DNA of 64,000 bases, taken from NCBI GenBank assembly GCA_903813345.2, contig CAIIXF020000006.1, positions 3,865,096 to 3,929,095 of the forward strand, read 5' to 3'. This DNA is from Owenia fusiformis (taxonomy: Eukaryota > Annelida > Polychaeta > Sabellida > Oweniidae). The position numbers and the translations under genes are program-made. Shown here piece after piece: positions 32,102 to 43,500 of this stretch (positions within the stretch are counted from its first letter, which is position 1; each line of letters starts with the position of its first letter). Below the pieces are notes generated by a model that was not told the DNA's origin, searched no databases, and saw only the letters and a program-made list of their open reading frames with translations.

Positions 32102-33232
32102 ATGTATGGGAGTATAATCCAAATTTTATTAACGGGAGTCTTATTCTGTCTCACTGTATTCCCCATCAATGCAAACCACTTTGATCCACATGTGTACCCC
32201 AAGCACGGACCATTCTTTGAGGGATGGTATGTAAGAATCTCAGGGCTTAGGCAGAATAGATCTTTTGGAATTCTGTTCGGAAAAGTTTTACCAGATAGTC
32301 AAGAAAAGGCTAGGGATACCGCATTGGCCAGTGTTTTGATATATGATCCAAAGCACAGTGACAAGTTAGTGTCATATGATCTCTTTGCAAATGATACTGA
32401 TGTGAATGTCACAGTGAAAGGTGGCAGATCAGTGACTCATGACCCTGACTTTGAAAGCCCTGCAGATTTCAGATGGGAAATTAAAAACGCATGTTACTTG
32501 GAAGTAAAGCCAAATCGATCAAGGATTCATTTTGCTATTGGACCAATCATTGTAGATGTAGCTTTGGGCAGTCCTGTGCCATGGGGTCGTAAAGGTGTTG
32601 GACCTGAAGGTTGGCTCGAACATTTCCCCCTACCCCTACATTGGTTCGTCTTCAGCCTTCGATCACCTGTCATATCATATACAATAGAGAACAAGGACAC
32701 ACACATGATTTATAAAGGAGAAAATACAGGAGTTGCCCACATGGAAAAGAACTGGGGAAATAGTTTCCCTAAAGCTTGGATATGGAGTGAAGGAGTTGAT
32801 GTTAAGACAAACATCAGTTTCGCTCTTTCTGGTGGGCCTGTTAATTTCTATGATATCATCACCATACCTGGATATTTGATTGGCTATCGCAACCCTTTAA
32901 AAGGATTCGATCTTTCATTCAGACCCGTAGACAACTTGATTGAATTGATTCACAATGATGGATGCAATGGAGAAATAGCTGTAAAGGCAGTGGGAATTTA
33001 CTATAGTGTTCACTTTTATATCTCAGCCAAAATTGGAACATTCAGTGAGTGTTTATATGGGCCAGAGACAAATGGATTTAGGAAAGCCTGCACCGAGAGC
33101 TATAATGCTAAGGCTAACATATCTGTGTATAGACTAGGGACTCTGGTAGATACACACACCATACACAATTCAGCCCTAGAATTTGGTGGTGATTTTGTTT
33201 GTAGGAAAAGATGCAAACAGGCCTTCACTTAA
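32102..33232 (+). CDS. Secreted tocopherol-cyclase-like protein, intronless
   Basis: A single 376-codon frame without introns, in contrast to most neighbours. The first 24 residues form a signal peptide (hydrophobic I-I-Q-I-L-L-T-G-V-L-F-C-L then I-N-A-N), so the product should enter the secretory pathway. The body has the two best-known blocks of the tocopherol cyclase family: H-G-P-F-F-E-G-W-Y at 35-43 (plant VTE1 has F-F-E-G-W-Y-F-R) and M-E-K-N-W-G-N-S-F-P-K-A-W-I-W at 214-228 (VTE1 has A-E-K-N-W-G...F-P-x-K-W-x-W). Six N-glycosylation sequons are visible (N-R-S, N-D-T, N-V-T, N-R-S, N-I-S, N-I-S), which fits secretion. In plants and cyanobacteria this fold closes the chromanol ring of vitamin E; animals are not known to make tocopherol, so the substrate is unknown. 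Cysteines are concentrated near the C-terminus, with C-R-K-R-C close to the end. A candidate 5' UTR intron ends at 32040. Polyadenylation signal at 33961-33966. Confidence 0.9.
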   Translation: MYGSIIQILLTGVLFCLTVFPINANHFDPHVYPKHGPFFEGWYVRISGLRQNRSFGILFGKVLPDSQEKARDTALASVLIYDPKHSDKLVSYDLFANDTDVNVTVKGGRSVTHDPDFESPADFRWEIKNACYLEVKPNRSRIHFAIGPIIVDVALGSPVPWGRKGVGPEGWLEHFPLPLHWFVFSLRSPVISYTIENKDTHMIYKGENTGVAHMEKNWGNSFPKAWIWSEGVDVKTNISFALSGGPVNFYDIITIPGYLIGYRNPLKGFDLSFRPVDNLIELIHNDGCNGEIAVKAVGIYYSVHFYISAKIGTFSECLYGPETNGFRKACTESYNAKANISVYRLGTLVDTHTIHNSALEFGGDFVCRKRCKQAFT

Positions 33233-33373
33233 AAAAACTGATACTTTCCTTGTTGTTAAGCATCCTTCGATAGGATGGCTCAAAGATCCAGAATATCCAC
33301 AAGTTCTGTAGCTTTCTGTTTGGAGTATGATTGTTCAGACTCATTGCCTCTGGTTTTGAGGACTTGGTCAAAC

Positions 33374-33734
33374 TACTGTACTCCCAGTGGCTATTAAATT
33401 TCGCGAAATTCACTAAGTACACCTTCTACTATGTCATCTTGGTCAAGGACATGCTACACTGTAACCTCAATTACATGTACATCGTCATTTTTTGGTTTAT
33501 TGATCTAATAAGCCACTGTTATAAACAGTTACTTAGTATCCCATTTATCGCCTAATAACACTTGACAAAATTTTTTGACAAAACAGGAAATGCAATGGGG
33601 TCCCAGGTAATTAAAAATTTCACAAATACCCGTGGATTTAATTGACAATTTCGCGAAGATTAATTCCGCGATTTTACCACAATCGCGAAAAGCACGAAAC
33701 TGAATAGCACGCAAAAAATACAGGGAGTACAGTA
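33374..33734. mobile_element. TACTGTACTCC-ended element, copy 2
   Basis: Starts TACTGTACTCCC and ends GGGAGTACAGTA, with the same TTCGCGAAATTC / AATCGCGAAAA internal arms as 20961-21477 but about 150 bp shorter. It sits in the 3' flank or 3' UTR of the tocopherol-cyclase-like gene. Frames at 33331-33555 and 33529-33750 lie across it and are not genes. Confidence 0.75.
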
Positions 33735-33960
33735 TCTGTTTATGGTTCATTTTTTCTCTTATATATTGACTCTATTGACCAAAGTGCCATAAATACCCAT
33801 GTGCTTGTATTCATAGTAGAAGTTTGAAATTACATATTATGTGATAATAGTTTACATTTGTGTATGTATATGTTTTTGATAGAGGCATGTGAAGTATGTA
33901 CATGAGGCATGTGAAGTATGTAAATGATATATTTTTCTTGAACAGTGCAAAAAGAGTAGC

Positions 33961-33966
33961 AATAAA
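33961..33966 (+). terminator. Candidate polyadenylation signal for the 32102 gene
   Basis: AATAAA about 730 bases after the stop codon. If used, the 3' UTR would include the repeat at 33374-33734. Confidence 0.4.
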
Positions 33967-34322
33967 AAATCAATTTTTATACTGACATTTTGTGCTTTAG
34001 TAATTTCATAGTTACATAAAAATGAGTACTAGGTAGTATAGTATATGTATAAAGAATAACTTAACTTAAATATATATCCAAAATATTATTTCAAGTTTTA
34101 TAGAAAGTTCAAAACATTGCCTCATATTTCTTGTTCATATTTGATGCAACTTACATTTTTAATCCTTTTGTCAGTTTAACAAATGCTGAATCAGAATTTC
34201 ATCTATTCTTCTGAGATTTAAAGAATAAATGTAACCAATGGGGATTTATTTATTTATTATTAAATTTATCAAAAACAATAACATTTTGAATAACATACTC
34301 CATAAATAATAGCAAATATTTG

Positions 34323-37033
34323 ATGTGCTATAGAAGAGGAGCAGTTGTCATCTCCAGTGGGATGGCATCCCCAGCTTTACGCAGGTTAACTGGCCTACTT
34401 AGACCATGTAGCAGGTGTATGTCTGTCAGAGCTCTCCAAAACAAGGATAAAGGTGGCTTTAGAGAAAGTGGATACCTCTTATTGGTAAGCTATGCTTTTC
34501 ATAGTATCTTAAATGTATATAATATACATTTGTATTATATATACAAGTCACTGGATTCTTTCCTGATTTTGAAAAGAATACATTTTTCTTCTAATGCCTC
34601 ATTCCTGGTAGCCTGATCTCATTATTGATCAACTGCTAATGTTATTAGAATGCTTTCCTACAGGACGCGGGTTGCACATTAGTGTATCATCCTTGCATGC
34701 AATTCATGCCACATTGGTGTATCATCCTCTACATGTTACATTTTTCCCCATAGGTTCTACCTGCTGCTGCATTCGGTCTTGGCTGTTGGCAAGTAAAGAG
34801 AAGATATTGGAAGCTTGCACTCATCAGTGACTTGGAGGAGAGAACTCTAGCAGATCCTGTAGCTTTACCAGATGAGTGAGTAGTGTTTAATAAGCCATGA
34901 GAAGTCCATCAATATTATATTTGCACATAAAGAGATGGTGATACCATTCTTATTTCTCTCTTTAGATAGATTTTAGCACTTCTGTGTTATGCTGCTTTTT
35001 ATTATATATATTTTAAATCATGGCATGGAAGTATTATAGCGATCTGCATCTACATTAGGGCTATAGTAGATCATATATAACTTGGGCAGATTGGACAAAT
35101 AATTTGATGACATGATGCTTCCATTCTCTTTTAGCCTAGATGATCTGAAAGAGCTAGAGTACAGGAAGGTGTTGCTGAGGGGGGAGTTTGACCACAGCAA
35201 GGAAATCTACATGGTGCCTAGGTCCCTAATAGAGGAACAACCAAACAAGGGGTTCATGTCTGGGACAATGGCAGACACTGGCAAAACAGGAGTACATGTT
35301 GTCACTCCATTCAAGCTTTCCGACAGAGAGTAAGTTATACAGATTCCTCATGAATTGTTTCAACATAACCAATATGATTTGGAAAACATTTTTGTATTAG
35401 CTGACAGCTATTAATGTAATCCAATAAATATAGTATTACACAAAATACATGATTTACCTATTTTGCAAGGGCAGAAGAGATGGGTTATTTGTAAGAACAA
35501 ACAAATTTTGAACCAAAAAATGCATTAGGAAAAGGTGACATTTGTCCCAATACCATGGGAAAATATTAAATATATCACATACATTGTACATGTAATAGAG
35601 TCATTTTATATTCCACAGTTTGACTATCTTAGTAAATCGTGGCTGGGTCTCAAGGGAGAGAAATGACCCAAAGAAGCGTGCTGAAGGCCAGCCAGAGGGT
35701 GTGGTGGACCTGATAGGGGTTGTCCGCATGAATGAAAAGGTAGAAGACTTACTTGTTACATAAATTTTGTAATTTATTATCTATTAAATAATGAATGTTT
35801 GTCAAATTCTGAAATTGTCAGAGGTAGGCAAAGCTACAAAGCTACAAAGGCCATTCAACAAAATTATATCTTTGAGCAAATTATAAATATGTATAAAACA
35901 AGTAGGGGTATCTTACAACTGGAATACAGTATGTGTTTTATTTGCTTAAAATACAGTGAAAACTAAATGTTTTTCTTACAATATTCAACTGAGTTCCCAA
36001 CTTCCTAAACATTCAGGACTTATTTTTCAGAGACAACAATTTGCTCCAAAAAATCTTGATACAAAGAAAGGCCAGTGGTATCACAGAGACATCTATGGGA
36101 TGGCTGCCACACTAGAAACAGACCCAATATTTGTGGATGCTGACAGAAGTAAGTGAACCATGAGCTAAGGTGCAAATCTTTTGGGTTCAAATATTTTGGA
36201 TTGCAGATATTTTGAGTTGCAAGTTTTTGGGTTGCAAATATCTTGGCCTAAATAAGTTGTCAATAATGATACATCATGTATATTATTTAAAAAAAACTCT
36301 GATTGGGTATTTGTATTGTATTCCTGTTCACAGCTTTTAAAATGAATTATTGAAATGTTCCTTCAGGTTGTACAGTGAAAGGTGGTCCAATAGGAGGACA
36401 GACTAGAGTCACTTTAAGAAATGAACATTTATCTTACATATTTACATGGTAAGTTTATTATATCATTTCGTTTTACACTCAAATATAAAAAATATTATGC
36501 AATAGTGCCGAATTAACAGAATAGTTAAATGATAAAATTATAAAATCTCTGTTTTCTAAAGGAGTATTAAGAGTTTTATGACAAAGAAGCAGTGAGATAA
36601 TTGTTATAACTGCCATTGTTACAAGTTTCAGTGTTTTGGCAGAATGACATCTGTAGCAATTGTTACACTTTTCAACTTTTCAATTGGTGACATTTTGTCA
36701 ATTCAGTGTCTTGTTATTCCATAATTTTCGTTAAAATTGGTAAGGAACAAAATTCATTACACTATACATGACTACACATGACTATACATGACTACACGTG
36801 ACTATACATGACTATACATGACTACACATGACTACACATGTACCTACATGTACATGTATATCTTTTCAGGTATAGTATACACTGAACTAATATCTTTGGA
36901 GTTCTACTTTACACTTTACTTTTATGTTTGCAGGTATACCTTAGCAGCATTGATGTTCTACATGTGGTACAAACACTACTGGAAACCCCCTCCTGCCTCA
37001 ACTATAGCCACTTATATGAATAAGAAAAGATGA
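34323..37033 (+). CDS. SURF1: SURF1, mitochondrial cytochrome c oxidase assembly factor
   Basis: Seven exons: 34323-34484, 34754-34875, 35135-35329, 35619-35739, 36031-36148, 36367-36448, 36934-37033. The spliced frame is 900 nt, 299 residues, against 300 in human. SURF1 sits in the mitochondrial inner membrane and helps insert heme a into COX1 during complex IV assembly. The N-terminus is rich in Arg and Ser without acidic residues (import signal). The first membrane segment, about residues 50-65, ends in the conserved G-C-W-Q-V-K-R-R; then come [33 protein letters not shown] and [17 protein letters not shown]; the second segment is [12 protein letters not shown] near the C-terminus. An in-frame second ATG at 34362 could be the start instead; both leave a usable import signal. 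AATAAA at 37045-37050 lies only 12 bases after the stop. Confidence 0.97.
36767..36850. repeat. CATGACTACA microsatellite in SURF1 intron 6
   Basis: Roughly eight copies of a CATGACTATA/CATGACTACA decamer within the last 170 bases before the exon 7 acceptor. Confidence 0.8.
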
Positions 37034-37044
37034 CCTTGTGAAAT

Positions 37045-37050
37045 AATAAA
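37045..37050 (+). terminator. Polyadenylation signal of SURF1
   Basis: AATAAA in AAATAATAAAGACATG, 12 bases past the stop codon; an unusually short 3' UTR, with the minisatellite starting just beyond. Confidence 0.6.
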
Positions 37051-37109
37051 GACATGAAACTGGATACAATTACGTTATTTAAATATCAATTTGGGAATTG
37101 TCATCGATT

Positions 37110-38215
37110 ATGTATTTTGTGCAACACAAAGGATTATGTTCATATTGTATTAAGTACAGGGGATTATGTTCATTAATAATGTATTAAGAACAGATGATTA
37201 TGTTCATATTGTATTAAGTACAGATGATTATGTTCGTAATGTATTCAGTACAGAGGATTATCTTCATATTGTATGAAGGACAGAGGGTCGTGTCTATAAT
37301 GTATTAGGTACAGAAGTTTATGTTCATATTGTATTAAGTACAGAGGATTATCTTCATAATGTATTCAGTACAGAGGATTATCCTCATATTGTATTATGTA
37401 CAGAGGGTTGTGTACATAATGTATTAGGTACAGAAGTTTATGTTCATATTGTATTAAGTACAAAGGATTATGTTCATAATGTATTAAGTACAGAGGATTA
37501 TCTTTATATTGTATTAAGTACAGAGGATTATGTCCATAATGTATTAAGTACAAAGGATTATCTTCATATTGTATTAAGTACAAAGGATTATGTTCATGCT
37601 GTATTCAGTACAGAGGATTATCTTCGTATTGTATTAGGTACATAGGATTATGTTCAGAATGTATTCAGTACAGAGGACTGTCTTCATATTGTATTAAGTA
37701 CAGAGGATTATGTTCATTATGTATTCAGTACAGAGAATTATTTTCATAATGTATTAAGTACAAAGGATTATGTTCATAATGTATTCAGTACAGAGGATTA
37801 TTTTCATAATGTATTAAGTACAGAGGATTAAGTTCATAATGTATTAGGTACAGAGATTAATGTTCATAATGTATTAAGTACAGAGCATTATGTTCATATC
37901 AAATCCAGCACAGACAATTATGTTCATGATGTTTTGGTACATAGGATTATGCCCATGATGCATCTGGTACAAAGAATTATGTTCATGATGTTTTGTGTCC
38001 ATGATGTATCTGGTACAAAGGCTTATGTTAATATTTTAGCCAGTTCAGAGGATTGTGTTAATGATGTTTTGATACAAAGGATTATGTCCATGATGCATCT
38101 GGTACAAAGAATTATGTGAATATTTTATCCAGTTCAGAGGATTGTGTTAATGATGTTTTGATACAAAGGATTATGTCCATGATGTATCCAGTAAGAGGTC
38201 TGTATAGGCATGACA
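37110..38215. repeat. Minisatellite, 30-bp unit with 60-bp higher-order pattern
   Basis: About 36 tandem copies of GTATTAAGTACAGAGGATTA followed by TGTTCATAAT, beginning directly after SURF1. Units alternate between TGTTCATAAT and TCTTCATATT variants over much of the array, giving a 60-bp period; the last 300 bases are more diverged (CATGATGTATCTGGTACAAA). Open frames at 37365-37583 and 37934-38119 are repeat translations, not genes. Confidence 0.95.
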
Positions 38216-39970
38216 TGAAATTATGAGAGCAATAAATATTTTAAAATTGTGACAAATTATTTGAAACTTACTGTCAACCCGTCTAGTCCACGGTATGAAA
38301 TTTCGAGGACGTCTAATTAAGGAGTTGGTGGCACCATATCTGCATAATGATATTTGAGCTTATATTTAGATACCTACATGTGTCCCGCGTTTTATTTTTG
38401 TATAGCCGTGATAGATACGGCGGGCTTTTAGGCCGAATAATGCATGTCATTATCAGGGGTCAAAAAACGTGTAAAACGTTTTTTGTATTTTTTTCATAAT
38501 TTAAAGTACAAACATTAAAAGAAAATCACATGAAAATATTTTTAATATATACATCAAGTTTCTTGGCTATAATTTTGCGGTATGTGTTCCTTGAAATACC
38601 TTATATATTCAAAATCAAGGTTTCAACATTTTATGTCGTTTTGGAGATATTGGTGAAGCAATCAATATATTGGCACCTTTATTACCTGTGAATAACATAT
38701 GGTTATAATATGTCAGTTTTTTACTAAATTAGTTGTAATACATTTTGAGATATGGACAGCCGTATTCAGGGGTCAATTGCCAATAAAGGGAGACTCGTTG
38801 TTCTTCCTTGTGTAATACCGTCTGCGATTGAAAATTGTTGCATATGGTTGACCAGGAATTGGTTGCTTATATAAGGACCATATCTTCAACATTTGACTAC
38901 ATGGATCTTTGAGAAATGTCGGCAATAATGTAAAGATGAATCGATGTAATGCATCGCAGTGACAAATATAATTGTTGTTATATTATACTGTTTGTTACAC
39001 ATTAATAAAAAATCAGAATTCTGAAGTAACAAAACATGAACATGAACGCACAAGTGGAAATGGAAAAGGCACAGCAACAAATGGAATGTGTTCAAGAGTA
39101 TACTAATATAAAACATGCAAAATGCCAACGCATATTCGTTACATACACCGAACGCCGAATATGTACTGTCAATGGACTTTATGTTGGAAACTATAACAAT
39201 ATGTCATACCATTCTTGGTGGTGACATAAGAAACACTAGCAATCCCAAAGTCAAACGTCTATCAACCCCTCCCGACCCACGAGCTAAGTATAAACATCAT
39301 TCCCAGACCATTACACCAAGTAGCACCTTATTATACTCGAGTCATTACAACACAAATTGAATAAAAATACAAATTGTGAGCCAATACTCATAACAATACT
39401 AATAGTATATTAGATATACAATATTTAGAATTTGGTCTTAATGCTTTGAGATAGATATTATAATTCGTTTAACGTTTAAAAATGTCAGCATCCCACTGCA
39501 AACCTAAAGCCTTCAGTTTTAGCAATTTAATTGACAATGCCTAAAATAATCCCCACATCCTTCAGCATCTCGAGTACATAAACTTAAACGGTCGCAAAAT
39601 CCAGAAACTATTTTACAAAAAGGAACACTGTTCATTAAACAAAACAGAATACCTCAAATAAAAATCAGTGACTATAGCATTTGGATTCACTCGCATAAAC
39701 CAATCCTCTCATGAAAGCTCTTATATAGAACTAATAATTCGTTTATAAATCACAGGTAATATTGCCTAACATAATGCATTCGCAAAAAAGTAACATCTCA
39801 CATGAAAAATCAAAAACATAATAGCCTCATGAATATACTCACAAACACGAATACCTCACATATTAATCGTAACTGATATAACAACTTCTTCAGTATAGTA
39901 TATTCCTCGCTTATTATGTGGTACTGTTTAAAATGCACTCAAAAAACCTGATACTCCACATCACGCGGTA

Positions 39971-40360
39971 CTAACTTCGACCGTTAATTTGAATTTTTGA
40001 CCTACCAGGTGCTTGAAAATCAAGGATTGCGAGTCTCATACTGCACCGTTTTTCTTCAAACTTATACCATTAAAAGCAAAACAAAATTGCCTTTCTGTCG
40101 GTGCATTACTTGATTGTAAAGAGTCCCTCGTTCACGCAGCGTTTTGGTCCCCAGCTGTCGGAAGGCCTTCTTACAGCTGGGGACCAAAATGCCGCTGGAA
40201 GTAGGGTCTCTTATTAAGAGAATAATGTACCATCAGAAAGGGATTTTTGTTATGCTTTGAATGGAACAAGTTTGAAGAAAAACGGTGCAGAATGAGACTC
40301 ATAATCCTTGATTTTCAAACATCCGGTAGGTCAAAAATTCAAATTAACGGTCGAAGTTAG
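39971..40360. repeat. 390-bp palindrome inside the composite element
   Basis: Left arm starts CTAACTTCGACCGTTAATTT; right arm ends AAATTAACGGTCGAAGTTAG. The arms pair over about 190 bases, and the tip is itself a hairpin with TTTTGGTCCCCAGCTGT facing ACAGCTGGGGACCAAAA. The frame at 40013-40204 is a shadow. Confidence 0.88.
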
Positions 40361-40484
40361 GATCGTGTGCACATAAAAACTTGGATTAATCAAACGTTAT
40401 AGGATGCGCCTCATATAAAAAAACAATATAGCATCACAGAGTGCATTATTTGAAAGGAATACCTTTTATAAAATTTCAAATATT

Positions 40485-41028
40485 ATCACTACTACCCACC
40501 TAGTTACACAGACGTATCGTCAGTGTATCATGGCTGAACTACTTCCGGGATTTGAATTTGGTAAGATATTTTTATTTCTCGATTTACATCTACTTATAAG
40601 TCACGATGTGGATTATAATTTGGCTCGAAGTTATGGGAGATAATCTAGTTTGAGAATGTGTCGATGGTTTTAGGTTTGGTATGTTAACGAAGACGCATTT
40701 CACATATTTAGTCCCTCGCTTTTGTTACACTGACGACCGGCATCAATATTGCCAATATTACACTGATATTGGTCGTTCGTCAGTGTAACAAAAGCGAGGG
40801 ACTAAATACCTGAATTGTGCCTTTGTTAACATATAAAACCTAAAACCATCGACACATTCTCAAACAAGACTATCTTCCTTAACTTCGAGGCAAATTATTA
40901 TCCACAACGTGACTTATAAGTAGGTGTAAATCGGGAAATAAAAAAATCTTACCGAAACCTAGTCCCGGAAGTAGTTCCGCCATGATACACTGACGATACG
41001 TCTGTGTAACTAGGTGGGTAGCAGTGAT
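40485..41028. repeat. 544-bp palindrome inside the composite element, with promoter/exon-like arms
   Basis: Arms of about 250 bases start ATCACTACTACCCACC and end GGTGGGTAGCAGTGAT; the centre is GTCCCTCGCTTTTGTTACAC facing its complement. Each arm, read inward from its end, has CGTCAGTGTATCATGGC, then ACTTCCGGGA (an ETS-like site), then TTTGGTAAGAT or TTCGGTAAGAT, resembling a short first exon with a donor. The two arms differ at several sites, so they have diverged since duplication. Confidence 0.85.
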
Positions 41029-41936
41029 TACACAGAATATAGAATGAAGTTAAAAGAAACTTGTACTCCCCTAAAATAAAGTGTATGGATAGTACTCACA
41101 ATTAGCAACGACCCAGGGACAATGACTATACACTCCACATAAAACATTAACAATGATATTGAACTTCTTCATTACTTCTTCAGCATAGAATTTACTCAGA
41201 AATGAGTAATACATGTTATTCAAGTATAAATTAAATTACCTCCTTCATATGTGACATATAATTTCACCCAGAAACTAGTTTTTCTAGCAATACCCGATAT
41301 AAAGACAAAAGAGATATAGCCTGGGAGTAGCCATTTTGTCCCAAATTCTATCCAAAATGTCATGAATATGTACGCACGAGTGCCAAATGCGAAAGACCAA
41401 AAATGACAAAACATAGCAGGAAAATGAAATGTCTAAGATCTCATTGCCAAATGGAAAGAAAATCCAACTATCTCAAATCAATATACAACGTGAAAGGAAA
41501 ATGTATCTTAAAACACTCACAACAATTCGTAAAAGTGCAATTCGCATGGCTTTGGCGACATAGAGTTTGTGCACAAATGAATAATGCCTGATTTGATAAA
41601 AAGTCACAAATTATAAAATGAAGTATGGCTTCCTAAAACTCGAATGGAAAGATCGGAAACGAGAGATGTTGGATTGCTGAAAAAATTGCGAGAACCGGTC
41701 TTACAAAAAATTATTCGATGTCGTCTTTAAATATCGGAGGCTCGTCTGAAAGATTGGATGTGTGCAACATTATAAATTTCTCCCAATTCCAATCGGGACT
41801 TTGCACGCGATGGGTGAGTTGATATGATTGATAGGGTCACACCTTGGAACAACGATACATATCGTGAACACAGATGATAAAATATAGATAGTCAATGAAA
41901 TAAAATATAAATGAGTACCTTTAATTTAGTATAATT

Positions 41937-42262
41937 CACAATCTCGCCCTGATGAATGAAATCGTCTCTAACGGTGTCACTCATCCATCACGAAGGTTGG
42001 TTTCTGGTTCTTATTAATGACAGTATGGCTCTCACTTATAAATTTACATTTAGAATAGAACGAACATTTGTCAAGTTATGATCGAAACAAAAACTAAATC
42101 TTGTCTTCGCAAGGGACAGCTCAAAAAACTAAATTACTATCTTGAATTTCACAAATCTTGCTCTACTGCATCAAATCGTCCTGAATATAGTCACTCGTCA
42201 ACCACGAAAGTTGATTTCCGGTTTCTTAATAAATCATTCTAGCGTTCTCATTTATAAAACAA
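41937..42262. repeat. Two direct diverged copies of a ~110-bp block inside the composite element
   Basis: CACAATCTCGCCCTGATGAA...ATCACGAAGGTTGGTTTCTG...GGCTCTCACTTATAAA at 41938-42050 recurs as CACAAATCTTGCTCTACTGC...ACCACGAAAGTTGATTTCCG...GCGTTCTCATTTATAAA at 42158-42260. Spacing about 220 bases; no coding potential seen. Confidence 0.7.
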
Positions 42263-43302
42263 TCGATAATTAAAACTGAAATATATTATAATGCATTCAA
42301 TGTTTACTTTCTTACAACATTCCATGGTTATTTTATTGTGGGAGCACAGCATTGTGACACTATGATATTTGCGACGCATTTGACTGCGCCTTCTTTATTC
42401 CTCGATGCAAATCATCTAGTTTAAAAATGTAAACATTCCAATACTAAAATTAGATTAATTATTTAATTGATACATCCTTTATATTTTTATTTGATTACGT
42501 TTTGAATACCATTAACAATAATCCGTTGTTTGACCCTTGAAAACGCAAGAAATATTTCCGTGAATATATTGTTTCTATAAGTACAAAACTAATATGTTAC
42601 TAATTATAGATTTTCTGAATATTTCGCATAATTTGGTCACATCTGCTCTGTCTTATTTTTTTCTAAATAATAAAACGTTGAAAAGTACCCTAGTGCAATG
42701 CACTAATTGAAAAATGACATTTACGTTAAAATAGTATTATATTTCTATGTAATCCTAATCCTTTAAATTATATATAAGTTTCGATTTACAATTTGAGTCT
42801 CATAAAATGCACTAAAATGCTCATGAAAAGTTTCACGTTTTTTGACCTCTTGTGATGACAGACATAATGCGACCCGAAAGCCTTAATATTTTTTACCAAA
42901 TGGCATTTTAAAAGCATAAGGACATATGCCCCTCCCTAAATATCGGTTCAAATGTCGTTATGCATATATGGTGCCACGGGTTTGTAATATCTATGAGCTA
43001 TACCATGGACTAGTCCCTGTTCATTCTACTTCCTATATTGAACTTGTTCAAATTAGATTTGCCTCATCAGAGAATGTGAAATATAACACTGCCAAATGAA
43101 ACAAATGTTTTTGATGCATGGAAGCTGAACATGGAAAATGATTTTGACTGTAAATTTCACGATATACAAGCACTGTATAAAATAGAAGTTCTCCTATGGA
43201 GAGACAGCATTTCTAAGTTCATCCTCAAACAACCCCTGGTCCTTTAACACTTGGATGCATGGAAACACAGAATGCAGTAGTTTGTTGTATGAAATATAGA
43301 TG

Positions 43303-43500
43303 GCAGTTCAAAAATCGGGGGGGGGGGGGCTAGGGTGAACCCCTGCCGTATAAATTCTTTTAAAATCATAAATCATGCAGTTTTTCACCATTTTGAGTAC
43401 TTTAATTTCAAGCGACTTTGGGCCAAAATTGTCACAAAACCACCCTGGACTTTTTCTTAAAACTGGACTCTCCCACTGACAAAAGCTTGCTACGGGCCTG
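43303..43500. mobile_element. GTAGCCAG/GGGGTTCA-family repeat copy
   Basis: Runs from a G-run (43317-43330) to GCTACGGGCCTG. It contains AATCATGCAGTTTTTCACCA, the reverse complement of the internal block of the 30716-31040 copy, so it lies in the opposite orientation there. Confidence 0.65.

Larger units (their letters stand above)
38283..43013. mobile_element. 4.7 kb composite non-autonomous element with long diverged inverted ends
   Basis: The left end CTAGTCCACGGTAT (38283) is inverted at the right end as ATACCATGGACTAG (43013). Inward, further blocks match in reverse complement: GTGGCACCATATCTGCATAA with ATATTTGAGC at 38331-38360 pairs with 42937-42980, GAATAATGCATGTCATTATC at 38435-38454 pairs with 42850-42885, and GGTCAAAAAACGTG at 38457-38470 pairs with a CACGTTTTTTGACC at 42833-42848. 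The inverted ends are therefore at least about 190 bp. The interior holds two large palindromes and a direct duplication (listed separately), is very A+T-rich, and has no transposase; frames such as 39036-39224 and 41403-41591 show no known domain. Class undetermined. Confidence 0.7.

Noticed and set aside
37365-37583. Periodic Y-L-I-Q-Y protein
   Set aside because: Pure translation of the 30-bp minisatellite.
39036-39360. Two overlapping frames inside the composite element, considered as a transposition protein
   Set aside because: No catalytic motif or domain; short and Lys/Thr/Tyr-rich as expected by composition.
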